DNA of 64,000 nucleotides from Campanula takesimana. Taxonomy: Eukaryota; Streptophyta; Magnoliopsida; Asterales; Campanulaceae. Below are positions 36,110 through 43,992 of this stretch, in pieces (position 1 is the first letter of the stretch; every line of letters starts with the position of its first letter). The stretch spans positions 62,001-126,000 of the forward strand of contig JAOWBW010000861.1 of assembly GCA_026119855.1 (NCBI GenBank), in the 5' to 3' direction. The notes below the pieces were generated by a model, which had not been told where the DNA came from, did not search any database, and saw only the letters and a list, made by a program, of their open reading frames with translations. Made by a program: the position numbers and the translations under genes.

Positions 36110-36302
36110 CTTGAGACTGTACTTCAAGTTGAAAAAGCACTTAAGACTGTAATTTAAGTGTATGATTGTAAACACCTAAGACTGTACTTTAGGTGTATAA
36201 ATATTTTGTAAACACTCAAGACTGTACTTTGAGTGTATTTATGTTGTAAATCTTGAGACTGTACTTCAAGTTGTAAAAGCACTTAAGACTGTACTTTAAG
36301 TG
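36110..36302 (+). repeat. Array of six covarying hairpins, 5' LTR of element E
   Basis: Six inverted repeats each enclose a 9-nt loop GACTGTACT (one is GACTGTAAT). Stems: 36110-36114/36124-36128, 36138-36144/36154-36160, 36172-36179/36189-36196, 36212-36219/36229-36236, 36252-36256/36266-36270 and 36280-36286/36296-36302. Stem sequences differ (CACTTAA, ACACCTAA, ACACTCAA, CTTGA), but each pairs perfectly with its own partner, so both sides have changed together. It lies about 170-360 nt downstream of the expected RNA start. Confidence 0.85.
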
Positions 36303-36658
36303 TATCCCTAGTTGACTGTACTAATTAGGAAGAGGAAGTTCAAGGAACTTACCTATCAATTTATGTAATTCTTGTTGATTAAGAGTATAATAAATTGATC
36401 TCACTTGTCAAAGTTTGACAGTGGGGGTGGATGTAGGAGGAGTGAACTCTGAACCACTTTAAATCTTGTTGTGTTATTTCCTTTTCTGCAATCACACACA
36501 CACTCTTGCATTATTTCATTGTGTTAATTGTCCTATCATCATTTCAAACCATATATATATATATATATATATTCCGCTGCACAACTCTTCAAATATCTGA
36601 CAGCTAAGCCAAACCATAGCTGTCTGATCATTTGCAATTCAAACAAGGGCCTTTCAAT

Positions 36659-36670
36659 TGGCATCAGAGC
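36659..36670 (+). other. Primer-binding site of element E
   Basis: TGGCATCAGAGC two bases after the LTR, a one-base variant of the initiator tRNA-Met complement used by most copia elements. Confidence 0.82.
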
Positions 36671-36724
36671 TTGTCTTCACATTCAAAGTCTAACAACTTG
36701 TGAAAGATCCTCTTCAAACCCACC

Positions 36725-38506
36725 ATGCCTCAACCAAGAAGAAATAATGAGAAAGACATCCCACACATTGATGACTGTGGATCTTTTGAGATCTATGCAT
36801 CAAAAATCAAAACATATCTTGATGCAAACAGTATATGGAACTGGTATGTTCTAAATAATGAAATAACCTACCCAACTCAAATAGATACTAATGGAGGAGG
36901 TAGTAAGATGAAGTCCCCAGAAACATGGTCTGAAGCTGAAAAGCAATTGGTCAGTGCAAATTTAAAAGTTAAAAACATTCTTCAAAAGAGTGTAAATGAC
37001 TCTCTAGCACAAGAAATTGCTAAGGAACCAAATGCCAGATCAGCATGGGCTCTCATTCAAACCAAGTTCACTAAACATACCAGTGTCAGGACTCAAAACT
37101 TGTATAACTTGCTTAGACAATTAGACAACTTCAAGTTCTATCCTGGAGAAAAAGTTAGTGCTGCTCAACCAAGATTTGAAAATCTTGTCAGATCCATTGC
37201 TGATCATGGAAAAACTTTTGAACAGCAAGATCTATGCCTCAAGATATATTCCAATCTCCCTCAAGAATATGAAAAGGTAGCATTACCTATCAGGGAAGGA
37301 TCTGAATGGAGCACAATGACTGTTGAGAAATATTTTGGAAAGCTTGAGGCCTATGAACTGGAAGGAATGATTAAAATTCAACCAGTTCCAACCATTTCAC
37401 AAACCTTAGCATTAACTGCTCAAGAAACTGCTCACAAGCCTATCACTCACCAAGACATTGAGACCATTGTCATTAATGCTCTCCAAAAGATAAACATCTC
37501 ATCCAAACCTGTGAGTAAACCTGTCCTTCAAGAAGACCTTCCAAGTCTCATATCCATGGCTGTCAGAAATGCCATGAAGTTTCAAAAGAAATCCTTTGAC
37601 AGAAAATACAATCCTTCCACATCTAATCCTCAACAAGATAATCACAAGAAGATAGTTGATTGCTTCAACTGTGGAAAGCAAGGCCATTACTCTTCAGAAT
37701 GCCCTGAACCAAGGAAACCTAGGGACAACCAGACAGCCAAGAGAATGACCTACTCAAAAGAAATCATTCATAGCTCCAGGTGCAACTGCTTCAACTGCTC
37801 CAAGAACAAAAATGACAAAAACAAAGAACAAGTGATGATTGCTGACTCATCAAAATTCAGTGATGAAGAATTTGAGTCCAGTGATGACTCTGACAATGAA
37901 GGAGAGGAAGCCATGCTATGCTTTATGGCTGAAGATGAGGAAGAGTCAGACAATGAGGAAGAAATGGAAGCTCTTGCTGCTGCTGAAGAACTAAAAGAGG
38001 TACATGATTTTAACTCTTTAAACATTGATGGTTTTAAACAATTAGTTTGTACTCTGTTAATTCAAACCAAAAGACAAAAAACTAGCTTTGCCTCATTGGT
38101 CAATGAGAACCTCTCCCAATCCTCAACCATAAATAACCTCACTAAAACCAACTCTGAGCTTGAGAAAGCCTGCCAAGGGCTTAAAGAACAATGCCAAATG
38201 CTTGAAAAACTAAACATGGATCTGACAGCTGAGACATCCAGTACTCAAGAAAACTGTCTAAGACTCATAAATCTTGAAAAAGAAAATGATGCTCTTAAAA
38301 GGAAAATAGATTCATGGAACAAATCAAGCAAGGCATTATCCCTGTTCACCTACCAGCAAAGACATCCTAGTGATAAAACAGGGATTGGTGCCAACAACCC
38401 TACACTAAAGATGTACACACCTCCCACTGGTGAAAGGGCCATTGAAAAAATGGTTCTAGAAAGCCTAAGCTCTGGCAGCTATCAAGCTCAAACCTATCCT
38501 GTTTAA
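36725..38506 (+). CDS. gag: Element E Gag (593 aa)
   Basis: Nucleocapsid/capsid precursor of a copia element. ATG in a CCACCATGC context, 68 bp after the LTR. An N-terminal copia gag (UBN2-type) region occupies about residues 10-220, with SAWALIQTKF and LYNLLRQLDNFKFYPGEKV. A zinc knuckle CFNCGKQGHYSSEC is at about residues 312-325, with a partial second Cys motif about 40 residues later. An acidic Ser/Asp/Glu-rich stretch (about 380-430) precedes a probable coiled coil (about 470-550). The length is usual for Sireviruses, whose gag is longer than in other copia groups. Ends in TAA; the same frame stays open for a while beyond it. Confidence 0.9.
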   Translation: MPQPRRNNEKDIPHIDDCGSFEIYASKIKTYLDANSIWNWYVLNNEITYPTQIDTNGGGSKMKSPETWSEAEKQLVSANLKVKNILQKSVNDSLAQEIAKEPNARSAWALIQTKFTKHTSVRTQNLYNLLRQLDNFKFYPGEKVSAAQPRFENLVRSIADHGKTFEQQDLCLKIYSNLPQEYEKVALPIREGSEWSTMTVEKYFGKLEAYELEGMIKIQPVPTISQTLALTAQETAHKPITHQDIETIVINALQKINISSKPVSKPVLQEDLPSLISMAVRNAMKFQKKSFDRKYNPSTSNPQQDNHKKIVDCFNCGKQGHYSSECPEPRKPRDNQTAKRMTYSKEIIHSSRCNCFNCSKNKNDKNKEQVMIADSSKFSDEEFESSDDSDNEGEEAMLCFMAEDEEESDNEEEMEALAAAEELKEVHDFNSLNIDGFKQLVCTLLIQTKRQKTSFASLVNENLSQSSTINNLTKTNSELEKACQGLKEQCQMLEKLNMDLTAETSSTQENCLRLINLEKENDALKRKIDSWNKSSKALSLFTYQQRHPSDKTGIGANNPTLKMYTPPTGERAIEKMVLESLSSGSYQAQTYPV

Positions 38507-39000
38507 GCCAAAGGAAAATCAAAAGAAGTCTCAACTGGTCCAAACCATCCAAAGGAAGGACCAAGTAAAATTCAAGGAAGTAAGTATATTTGGGTTCAAA
38601 AAGGAGCCAATATACAAAAAGAAATTATGGTGCAAAAGGGGCTAGTCAGTCAAGATCTGTCAGACAGCCAAGGTCTGACAGACAGCCAAGACCTGACAGA
38701 CAGCCAAGGTCTTCCAACCAACAAAGAACCACAAGGCAACAAAGATTCTACAATAAGCATAGATACTCCAAACAACAAAGACCTCAATGGCAATGCTCAA
38801 ATGGAAAGGGCCATGCTTATCAAAATGAATCTCCTAGATCATCCTATCCAAATGCCTTCCAGTTTCAGCCCCAATACAATAACCCCAACCATTACTTTAA
38901 TCCATCCCAAACCAATGTTTTTACCCCCTACATGATGCAAATCATGTCATACTACAATACCCTAAACCAGTTCTTTAAAAGACCAATGAACAGAGCTAGG
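38507..39000 (+). CDS. Element E gag-pol linker, basic repeat region
   Basis: After the gag stop, the gag frame continues (KYIWVQKG, about 38582) until a one-base shift near 38620. The frame that stays open up to 39000 then encodes a strongly basic segment, with tandem QPRSDR-type repeats from an 18-bp DNA repeat (about 38655-38712) followed by Gln/Arg/Asn/Pro-rich sequence. Without splicing this frame stops at 39018. It is probably an RNA-binding extension of the nucleocapsid or the N-terminus of Pol. Removing the candidate intron 39001-39077 would put it in frame with the protease. Confidence 0.6.
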
Positions 39001-39077
39001 GTACCAAAGAAAAACTAATCCTTTGGACCCAAAAAGGAATAAAAAGGGTACCATAAATTTTACTTTTTGTTTTGCAG
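39001..39077 (+). other. Candidate 77-nt intron between the gag side and pol in element E
   Basis: Starts GTACCAAAG after CTAGG and ends with a U-rich tract TTTTTGTTTTGCAG, an excellent plant acceptor. Both boundaries are phase 0. As 77 is not a multiple of three, excision would change frame and link the basic linker to the protease frame, bypassing the stop at 39018. The donor is weak (GG|GTACC). Splicing near the gag-pol border is known for some plant copia elements such as BARE and Arabidopsis Ty1/copia. Confidence 0.5.
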
Positions 39078-40463
39078 GTACCTAGGAAAGGACTCTGGTA
39101 TTTAGATAGTGGTTCTAGTAGGCATATGACCTTCAATAAAGACTGGTTGCAACAATATATCCCTAAAAATGGTCCAAATGTAACCTTTGGTGACAATTCC
39201 CAAGCTAAGGTCAAAGGATCAGGAAACCTTGTTACTAAAGACATCATTTTCACAAATGTGTCTTATGTAGAAGGTCTCAAACACAATTTGATTAGTATTA
39301 GTCAAATATGTGATAAGGGATATCATGTTGTTTGCACCAAGGACCTATGCACTGTAAAAGACAAAAGCAATAAAGTCATTCTGACTGGTTCAAGAAAAGG
39401 AAATCTCTACTGCCTAAACTTAGAGATTGTTGAATCCTCATCTGCTCACTGCCTTCTGTCTTTTAGTCAATCTGATATGTCATGGTTATGGCATAAAAGA
39501 TTGGCTCATCTAAACCTCAAAACCATATCCAAGCTTGCAAACTCCAACCTAGTTAAAGGCCTTCTAAAGATTCCATTCAATAAGGACAAACTTTGCAAAG
39601 CATGCCAATGTGGAAAGCAAAAGAGATCTTCTTTCAAGCCCAAAACCAGATTGGACACCTCAAGACCTATTGAACTTCTTCATATGGATCTATTTGGACC
39701 CATAAGAACTAGGTCTTTAGGAGGAAAAAGATACTCCCTAGTTGTGGTTGATGACTACACAAGATTCACTTGGATCATTCTTCTTGAATCCAAAAGTGAC
39801 ACTCTTAGCTGTCTGACAAAGCTGTTCAATAAAATTCAAAATCAAAAAGGATCTTCCATAACCAAAATCAGATCTGATCATGGAAAGGAATTTGAAAACA
39901 CAGGAGTAGAAGAATATTGTGATAGCAAAGGAATTGAACACAATTTCTCAGCCCCAAGAACACCTCAACAAAATGGAGTTGCTGAAAGGAAAAACAGAAC
40001 TATTTGTGAGGCAGCAAGAACAATGCTGTCAGAGCACAACCTTCCAAAATACTTCTGGGGTGAAGCTGTCACTACTGCTGTGTATGTTCAAAACAAGACT
40101 CTAATCAACAAATTCCATAAGAAGACTCCATATGAATTATGGAATGACAAAGTTCCTACCATTTCCTACTTTCACAGTTTTGGAAGTAGATGCTTCATTC
40201 ACAATAATGGAAAGAATAATTTGGACAAATTTGACTCCAAAAGTGATGAAGGAATCTTTCTTGGGTACTCTAATACAAGCAAAGCCTATAGAGTATACAA
40301 CAAAAGAAGACTTGTAGTGGAAGAATCAATTCATGTTGACTTTGATGAAAACAATGATCAAAGTGGGACTGAATTGTGTGATTTTGATGAAGGATTAGGA
40401 AACTCAGACAATCTTCCTGAAGTTTCTCCTATCACTGACTCAACGTACTTCATCATGAATTAG
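39078..40463 (+). CDS. pol: Element E protease and integrase part of Pol
   Basis: The copia aspartic protease motif WYLDSGSSRHM is at the start, with Ser where Cys is common. A GAG-pre-integrase/zinc-binding segment follows (WLWHKRLAHLNL, about 39482; CKACQCGKQ, about 39597), then the integrase core: LHMDLFGP (first Asp), SDHGKEFEN (second Asp) and QQNGVAERKNRT (Glu region), all present. The C-terminal part includes GIFLGYS and KAYRVYN. The frame ends at a stop at 40461-40463, while the RT frame is already open upstream of this, so a one-base indel near 40440 separates the two. It would process the polyprotein and insert the cDNA. Confidence 0.88.
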   Translation, partial: VPRKGLWYLDSGSSRHMTFNKDWLQQYIPKNGPNVTFGDNSQAKVKGSGNLVTKDIIFTNVSYVEGLKHNLISISQICDKGYHVVCTKDLCTVKDKSNKVILTGSRKGNLYCLNLEIVESSSAHCLLSFSQSDMSWLWHKRLAHLNLKTISKLANSNLVKGLLKIPFNKDKLCKACQCGKQKRSSFKPKTRLDTSRPIELLHMDLFGPIRTRSLGGKRYSLVVVDDYTRFTWIILLESKSDTLSCLTKLFNKIQNQKGSSITKIRSDHGKEFENTGVEEYCDSKGIEHNFSAPRTPQQNGVAERKNRTICEAARTMLSEHNLPKYFWGEAVTTAVYVQNKTLINKFHKKTPYELWNDKVPTISYFHSFGSRCFIHNNGKNNLDKFDSKSDEGIFLGYSNTSKAYRVYNKRRLVVEESIHVDFDENNDQSGTELCDFDEGLGNSDNLPEVSPITDSTYFIMN

Positions 40464-40483
40464 ATTCATCAAACCTTCCTTAC

Positions 40484-41881
40484 ATGGTACCAAGAGATTC
40501 ATCTGTCAGCTACACTGTGCCTGACAGTCATCCTGTGTCTGACAGCCATCACTCACATCATCAACCAGCCCTCTCAACCAAGCCTTTGTCCATCTTATCC
40601 CCAACCAATCAAGATGATGAAGAAGAAAATACCCAACTGCAAAGCCAACCCTTGACTGACAGTCATCCTGTGACTGACAGCCATCCTATACCTGACAGTC
40701 ATCATCCATCTGACCACAGAACCTTCTCAAATATCAATGAGAAACCCTCTTCCTCAAGTGTTATCACCCATAAAATAGCTCCAAACAATGATATCTTCAT
40801 TAACCTTCCCATCAACAGATCTCCTATCCCCTCTGACATACCTCTCTATGATGTCCTAATGAGTGCCTTCATCTCTCAACTGGAGCCCAAAAAGATAAAT
40901 GAAGCTTTACAAGATGCTGATTGGATTGAAGCTATGGAAGAAGAACTGGAGCAATTTGAGAGAAATAAAGTATGGCAGCTAGTTCCTAAACCCAAGAATC
41001 AAACTGTCATTGGAACAAGATGGGTTTTCAGGAACAAAATGAATGAAGATGGCACTGTTGTGAGAAACAAAGCAAGACTTGTTGCTCAAGGATACAGGCA
41101 AGAGGAAGGAATCGACTATGATGAAACATTTGCACCTGTTGCAAGACTGGAAGCAATAAGGTTGTTTCTTGCATTTGCTTCATACAAAAAGATGAAGGTG
41201 TTTCAAATGGATGTCAAAAGTGCCTTTCTCAATGGAGTTCTAAATGAAAAAGTATTTGTGTCTCAACCCCCTGGCTTTGATCATCCAAAGTTTCCAGATC
41301 ATGTTTATAAACTTGACAAAGCCTTGTATGGACTTAAACAGGCCCCTAGAGCCTGGTATGACACACTGTCAAAATACATACTTGGTAAAGGATTCACAAA
41401 AGGCCATATTGACAATACTTTGTTCATCAAGAAATATGGAGAAGATCTTCTACTTATTCAAGTCTATGTAGATGATATCATCTTTGGATCATCCAATGAA
41501 TCTCTCTGTTCTGAATTTGGAGAGATCATGAAGAACAAATTTGAAATGAGTATGATTGGTGAATTAACTTTCTTCCTAGGACTTCAAGTTAAGCAAATGG
41601 AGGAAGGAATTTTTATCAACCAAGCCAAATACACTAGAGATATGATCAAAAAATTTGATATGCAAACTGCATCTCCTGCAAGATCACCTCTATCAACAAC
41701 AACAAAGCTCCATGCTGATCCTGATGGAAAAAGTGTAAACCAAACACTCTATAGGAGCTACATTGGATCTCTTCTATATGTCACTGCATCCAGACCAGAC
41801 ATTATGTTTAGTGTATGCCTCTGTGCAAGATTTCAGGCTGATCCAAAAAATCCCATCTCTCAGCTGTCAAAAGGATCCTGA
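40484..41881 (+). CDS. pol: Element E reverse transcriptase part of Pol
   Basis: Starts in a hinge rich in DSH(P/H) repeats encoded by CTGACAG(C/T)CATC motifs. It continues into copia RT: VWQLVPKPK, GTRWVFRNKMNEDG, KARLVAQGYRQEEGIDY, QMDVKSAFLNG, YGLKQAPRAWYD, the catalytic YVDDIIFGSS (about 41466-41495) and FFLGLQVKQ. All conserved RT blocks look intact. The frame ends at 41881 because of a one-base shift just after an A homopolymer near 41847-41852; the RNase H continues in another frame. The region 40490-40720 looks like a disordered linker. Confidence 0.9.
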   Translation: MVPRDSSVSYTVPDSHPVSDSHHSHHQPALSTKPLSILSPTNQDDEEENTQLQSQPLTDSHPVTDSHPIPDSHHPSDHRTFSNINEKPSSSSVITHKIAPNNDIFINLPINRSPIPSDIPLYDVLMSAFISQLEPKKINEALQDADWIEAMEEELEQFERNKVWQLVPKPKNQTVIGTRWVFRNKMNEDGTVVRNKARLVAQGYRQEEGIDYDETFAPVARLEAIRLFLAFASYKKMKVFQMDVKSAFLNGVLNEKVFVSQPPGFDHPKFPDHVYKLDKALYGLKQAPRAWYDTLSKYILGKGFTKGHIDNTLFIKKYGEDLLLIQVYVDDIIFGSSNESLCSEFGEIMKNKFEMSMIGELTFFLGLQVKQMEEGIFINQAKYTRDMIKKFDMQTASPARSPLSTTTKLHADPDGKSVNQTLYRSYIGSLLYVTASRPDIMFSVCLCARFQADPKNPISQLSKGS

Positions 41882-42410
41882 GGTATCTCAAAGGAACCCC
41901 TGACTATGGTCTATGGTATCCCTCAAGCTCACCTTTCTCTCTTATAGGATTCACTGATTCTGATTATGCTGGTTGCAATCTTGACAGAAAGTCAATAGTG
42001 GGGGATGTCAATTCATTGGGTCAAGAATTATTTCATGGTCAAGTAAAAAGCAAACTTCAGTTGCTACTTCAACAGCTGAGGCTGAATACATTGCTGCAGG
42101 GCTCTGCTGTTCTCAAATGCTATATCTCAAAAGTCAATTACAAGACTTTGGGATAAATTTGACAAATGTACCAATTTTCTGTGACAATTCTAGCACAATT
42201 GCCATGACAGAAAATCCTGTTCAGCACTCCAAAACCAAACATATTGAAGTAAGACATCACTTCATAAGAGACCATGTTGAAAAGGGAAACATTAATCTTT
42301 CAAAAGTCTGCACTGAAGATAATGTTGCTGATATTCTCACCAAAGCCATGGATGAGAAAAGATTTGAGCTTTTAAGAGCTATGCTTGGAATGATAAACTT
42401 GCCAAAATAA
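41865..42410 (+). pseudogene. pol: Element E RNase H part of Pol (frameshifted)
   Basis: Copia RNase H in two frames: AVKRILRYLKGTPDYGLWY and FTDSDYAGC (first Asp, about 41955), then a one-base deletion near 41995, then ATSTAEAEYIAA (about 42065), FCDNSSTI (about 42179) and HIEVRHHFIRD. The final open part starts at 42117 and ends at 42410 with DILTKAM near its end. Catalytic residues are still recognisable, so only the indels stop translation. It would degrade the RNA strand after reverse transcription. Confidence 0.85.
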
Positions 42411-42664
42411 AAGGTTTTTCATTAATTAATAAAAGAGCATACAAAAAGAAGCAATGTTGTCCCAGTAAAGCCTGACAGCTATTCTCCTAAAATAAACCTG
42501 ATGGATGACTACTGACAGCTATCTATTCCAAACACCAGAAAAACCAAAAACAAACATAAAACAACCTTAAAAATACCACAAGCCTTCACTCCATACCAAA
42601 AACTAACCAAAACTCACACAAACCTTCAAATCCAGCTCTCTCTCAAATCTTCACTCCTCAGCTG
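42411..42664 (+). other. Spacer between pol and antisense ORF in element E
   Basis: Non-coding, with ATTAATTAATAAAAG just after the pol stop and two TGACAGCTAT motifs (about 42475 and 42513). On the reverse strand it would be the 3' UTR of the antisense ORF. Confidence 0.5.
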
Positions 42665-43513
42665 TCAGACATCTCCTGGAAATGTTACTGTCTCTCCAGA
42701 TCCTCCACCTGCATTTATTCCACCACATCTTGCCTCCTGAGTTGATTGCAAGGTCTGATGATTCCTTTGCAACCACACTGGATGCCTCTCTAGAAAGGGA
42801 TCAATTGACGTGACAGAGTACTGAAGAGAAGGACTAACTCTTCTTGGCCACCACTCTTCCACTGCATCATAAGGCTGAAGCAAACCTTCCAGTGGTGTCA
42901 CAAAGCTGAAATCTCCAGAAGAACCATTTCCAGTAATAGCAAATGGTTGGCTAGGTCTGGACTCATCTCTTTCCTCAGCTGGAACTCTGACAGGGCTAAA
43001 ACAACCTATGAACTGGTTGAAAAGATGAGATATGGTTGAAGAAGGAGATACATGCATCCCAGCAAAGTTATCACCTCTACCCTCCAACAAACCAACTCCA
43101 GGAGAAAGTGAATCCCTGGTCACTGCTGTGTACTTCTTCTCAGACTCAACTTTTTGCTTGATAGCTAAGCCCCTGTCAATAGCTGTCTGAACCCTGTCCT
43201 GCCTAATCAATTCTCCCAGTGTATAAACCCTCTCTACCTTATCTTTTGTCTTGCTAGACTCACCCTGTTCAACCCTAATGTTTTTTCCAAAAAGCCTTAT
43301 CCCCTCTCCATCTCCACTATCAATCCCCTCTCTGACAGCTATCCCTCTTGAACCATCATCCTGATCTACTCTCACTCTTTTATTCTTACCCTTGTCATCA
43401 CCATGAGATCTCTCAAAAACCAGTTGCTTAGCTGTCTGAGCCATTTTTATGGGATTAAACTTTGATGCAAATTTACCCATGTATGTTTGTGATTTGAACT
43501 GAATGAATTTCAT
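42665..43513 (-). CDS. Element E antisense ORF (about 282 aa), function unknown
   Basis: An uninterrupted reading frame on the strand opposite to gag-pol, from ATG 43513 to a TGA at 42667-42665. Two later in-frame ATGs follow: one before GKFASKF (about 43480) and one in a strong AAAATGGCT context (about 43442). The product is rich in Lys, Arg, Asp and Gly in its first half (KGKNKRVRVDQDDGSRG) and in Pro, Ser and Trp in the second (VEEWWPRRVSPSLQYS). I see no signal peptide, membrane segment or known domain. The sense strand has no competing long frame here. Antisense extra ORFs are known in some plant LTR elements, mainly Tat/Ogre-type gypsy. This is the only extra frame in E without a visible break. 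Confidence 0.7.
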   Translation of the reverse strand: MKFIQFKSQTYMGKFASKFNPIKMAQTAKQLVFERSHGDDKGKNKRVRVDQDDGSRGIAVREGIDSGDGEGIRLFGKNIRVEQGESSKTKDKVERVYTLGELIRQDRVQTAIDRGLAIKQKVESEKKYTAVTRDSLSPGVGLLEGRGDNFAGMHVSPSSTISHLFNQFIGCFSPVRVPAEERDESRPSQPFAITGNGSSGDFSFVTPLEGLLQPYDAVEEWWPRRVSPSLQYSVTSIDPFLERHPVWLQRNHQTLQSTQEARCGGINAGGGSGETVTFPGDV

Positions 43514-43992
43514 CAAAGTTTTTCATTGTTTTATAGGCAAAATTATCCATAGTTATCCTAGACAGCCATCATAGCTATCTGTAGTCTAAGTTGTCAAAAT
43601 CTCTTAAATTATATCTGACAGCTATGGTGATCTGATGGATTTCTAACTTGTGGATAAGAATTTGTGTTAATAGCTCACAAAGTTCATTAACTCAGATGTC
43701 TATTCCCCTGCAAAAGCCTTGAAAAAAAAAGAATGTTTTTCCCATGTTTCGTGGAAGTTAATGGTTGTAACGTGGGGAAGGCAAAAGTAACTGTTCAATG
43801 AACAGTTACTAAACTTTTGAACCCCCAATGCGCATTAATTTCATTTAAACCCACTCTCCCCTCATTCCCTCCCACTCTCTCTTTTTCAAAACCAAAACCC
43901 CTATCGCATTACCGCTCTTTTCATAATCCATTTACGTTCTTCATCCTTTCAACCAACAGATTCCTTCAAAACCCTAATCCTTTCAATCATCA
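43514..43992. promoter_or_regulatory. Possible bidirectional promoter between the two extra ORFs of element E
   Basis: This 479-bp stretch separates the starts of the antisense ORF and the sense ORF. On the reverse strand TATAAAAC (about 43536-43529) lies close to the first ATG, which would favour a later ATG. Towards the sense ORF there is a perfect 11-bp inverted repeat with AAT loop (43786-43810) and then a strongly pyrimidine-rich leader (about 43850-43990), typical of plant promoters and 5' UTRs. Confidence 0.45.

Larger units (their letters stand above)
35213..36656 (+). repeat. 5' LTR of element E
   Basis: 1444 bp. Contains a TATA box at 35911, a six-unit hairpin array (36110-36302), an (AT)n run near 36551, and several TGACAG(C/T) motifs. 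A 13-bp ACTGTCAGTCATA-type duplication near 35310 is absent from the other LTR. The 75-codon open frame at 35679-35906 lies upstream of the TATA box and is unlikely to be expressed. Confidence 0.93.

Noticed and set aside
36110..36302. CRISPR-like array of repeats
   Set aside because: The repeated part is a hairpin loop with varying stems, there are no unique spacers of constant length, and the context is a plant LTR.
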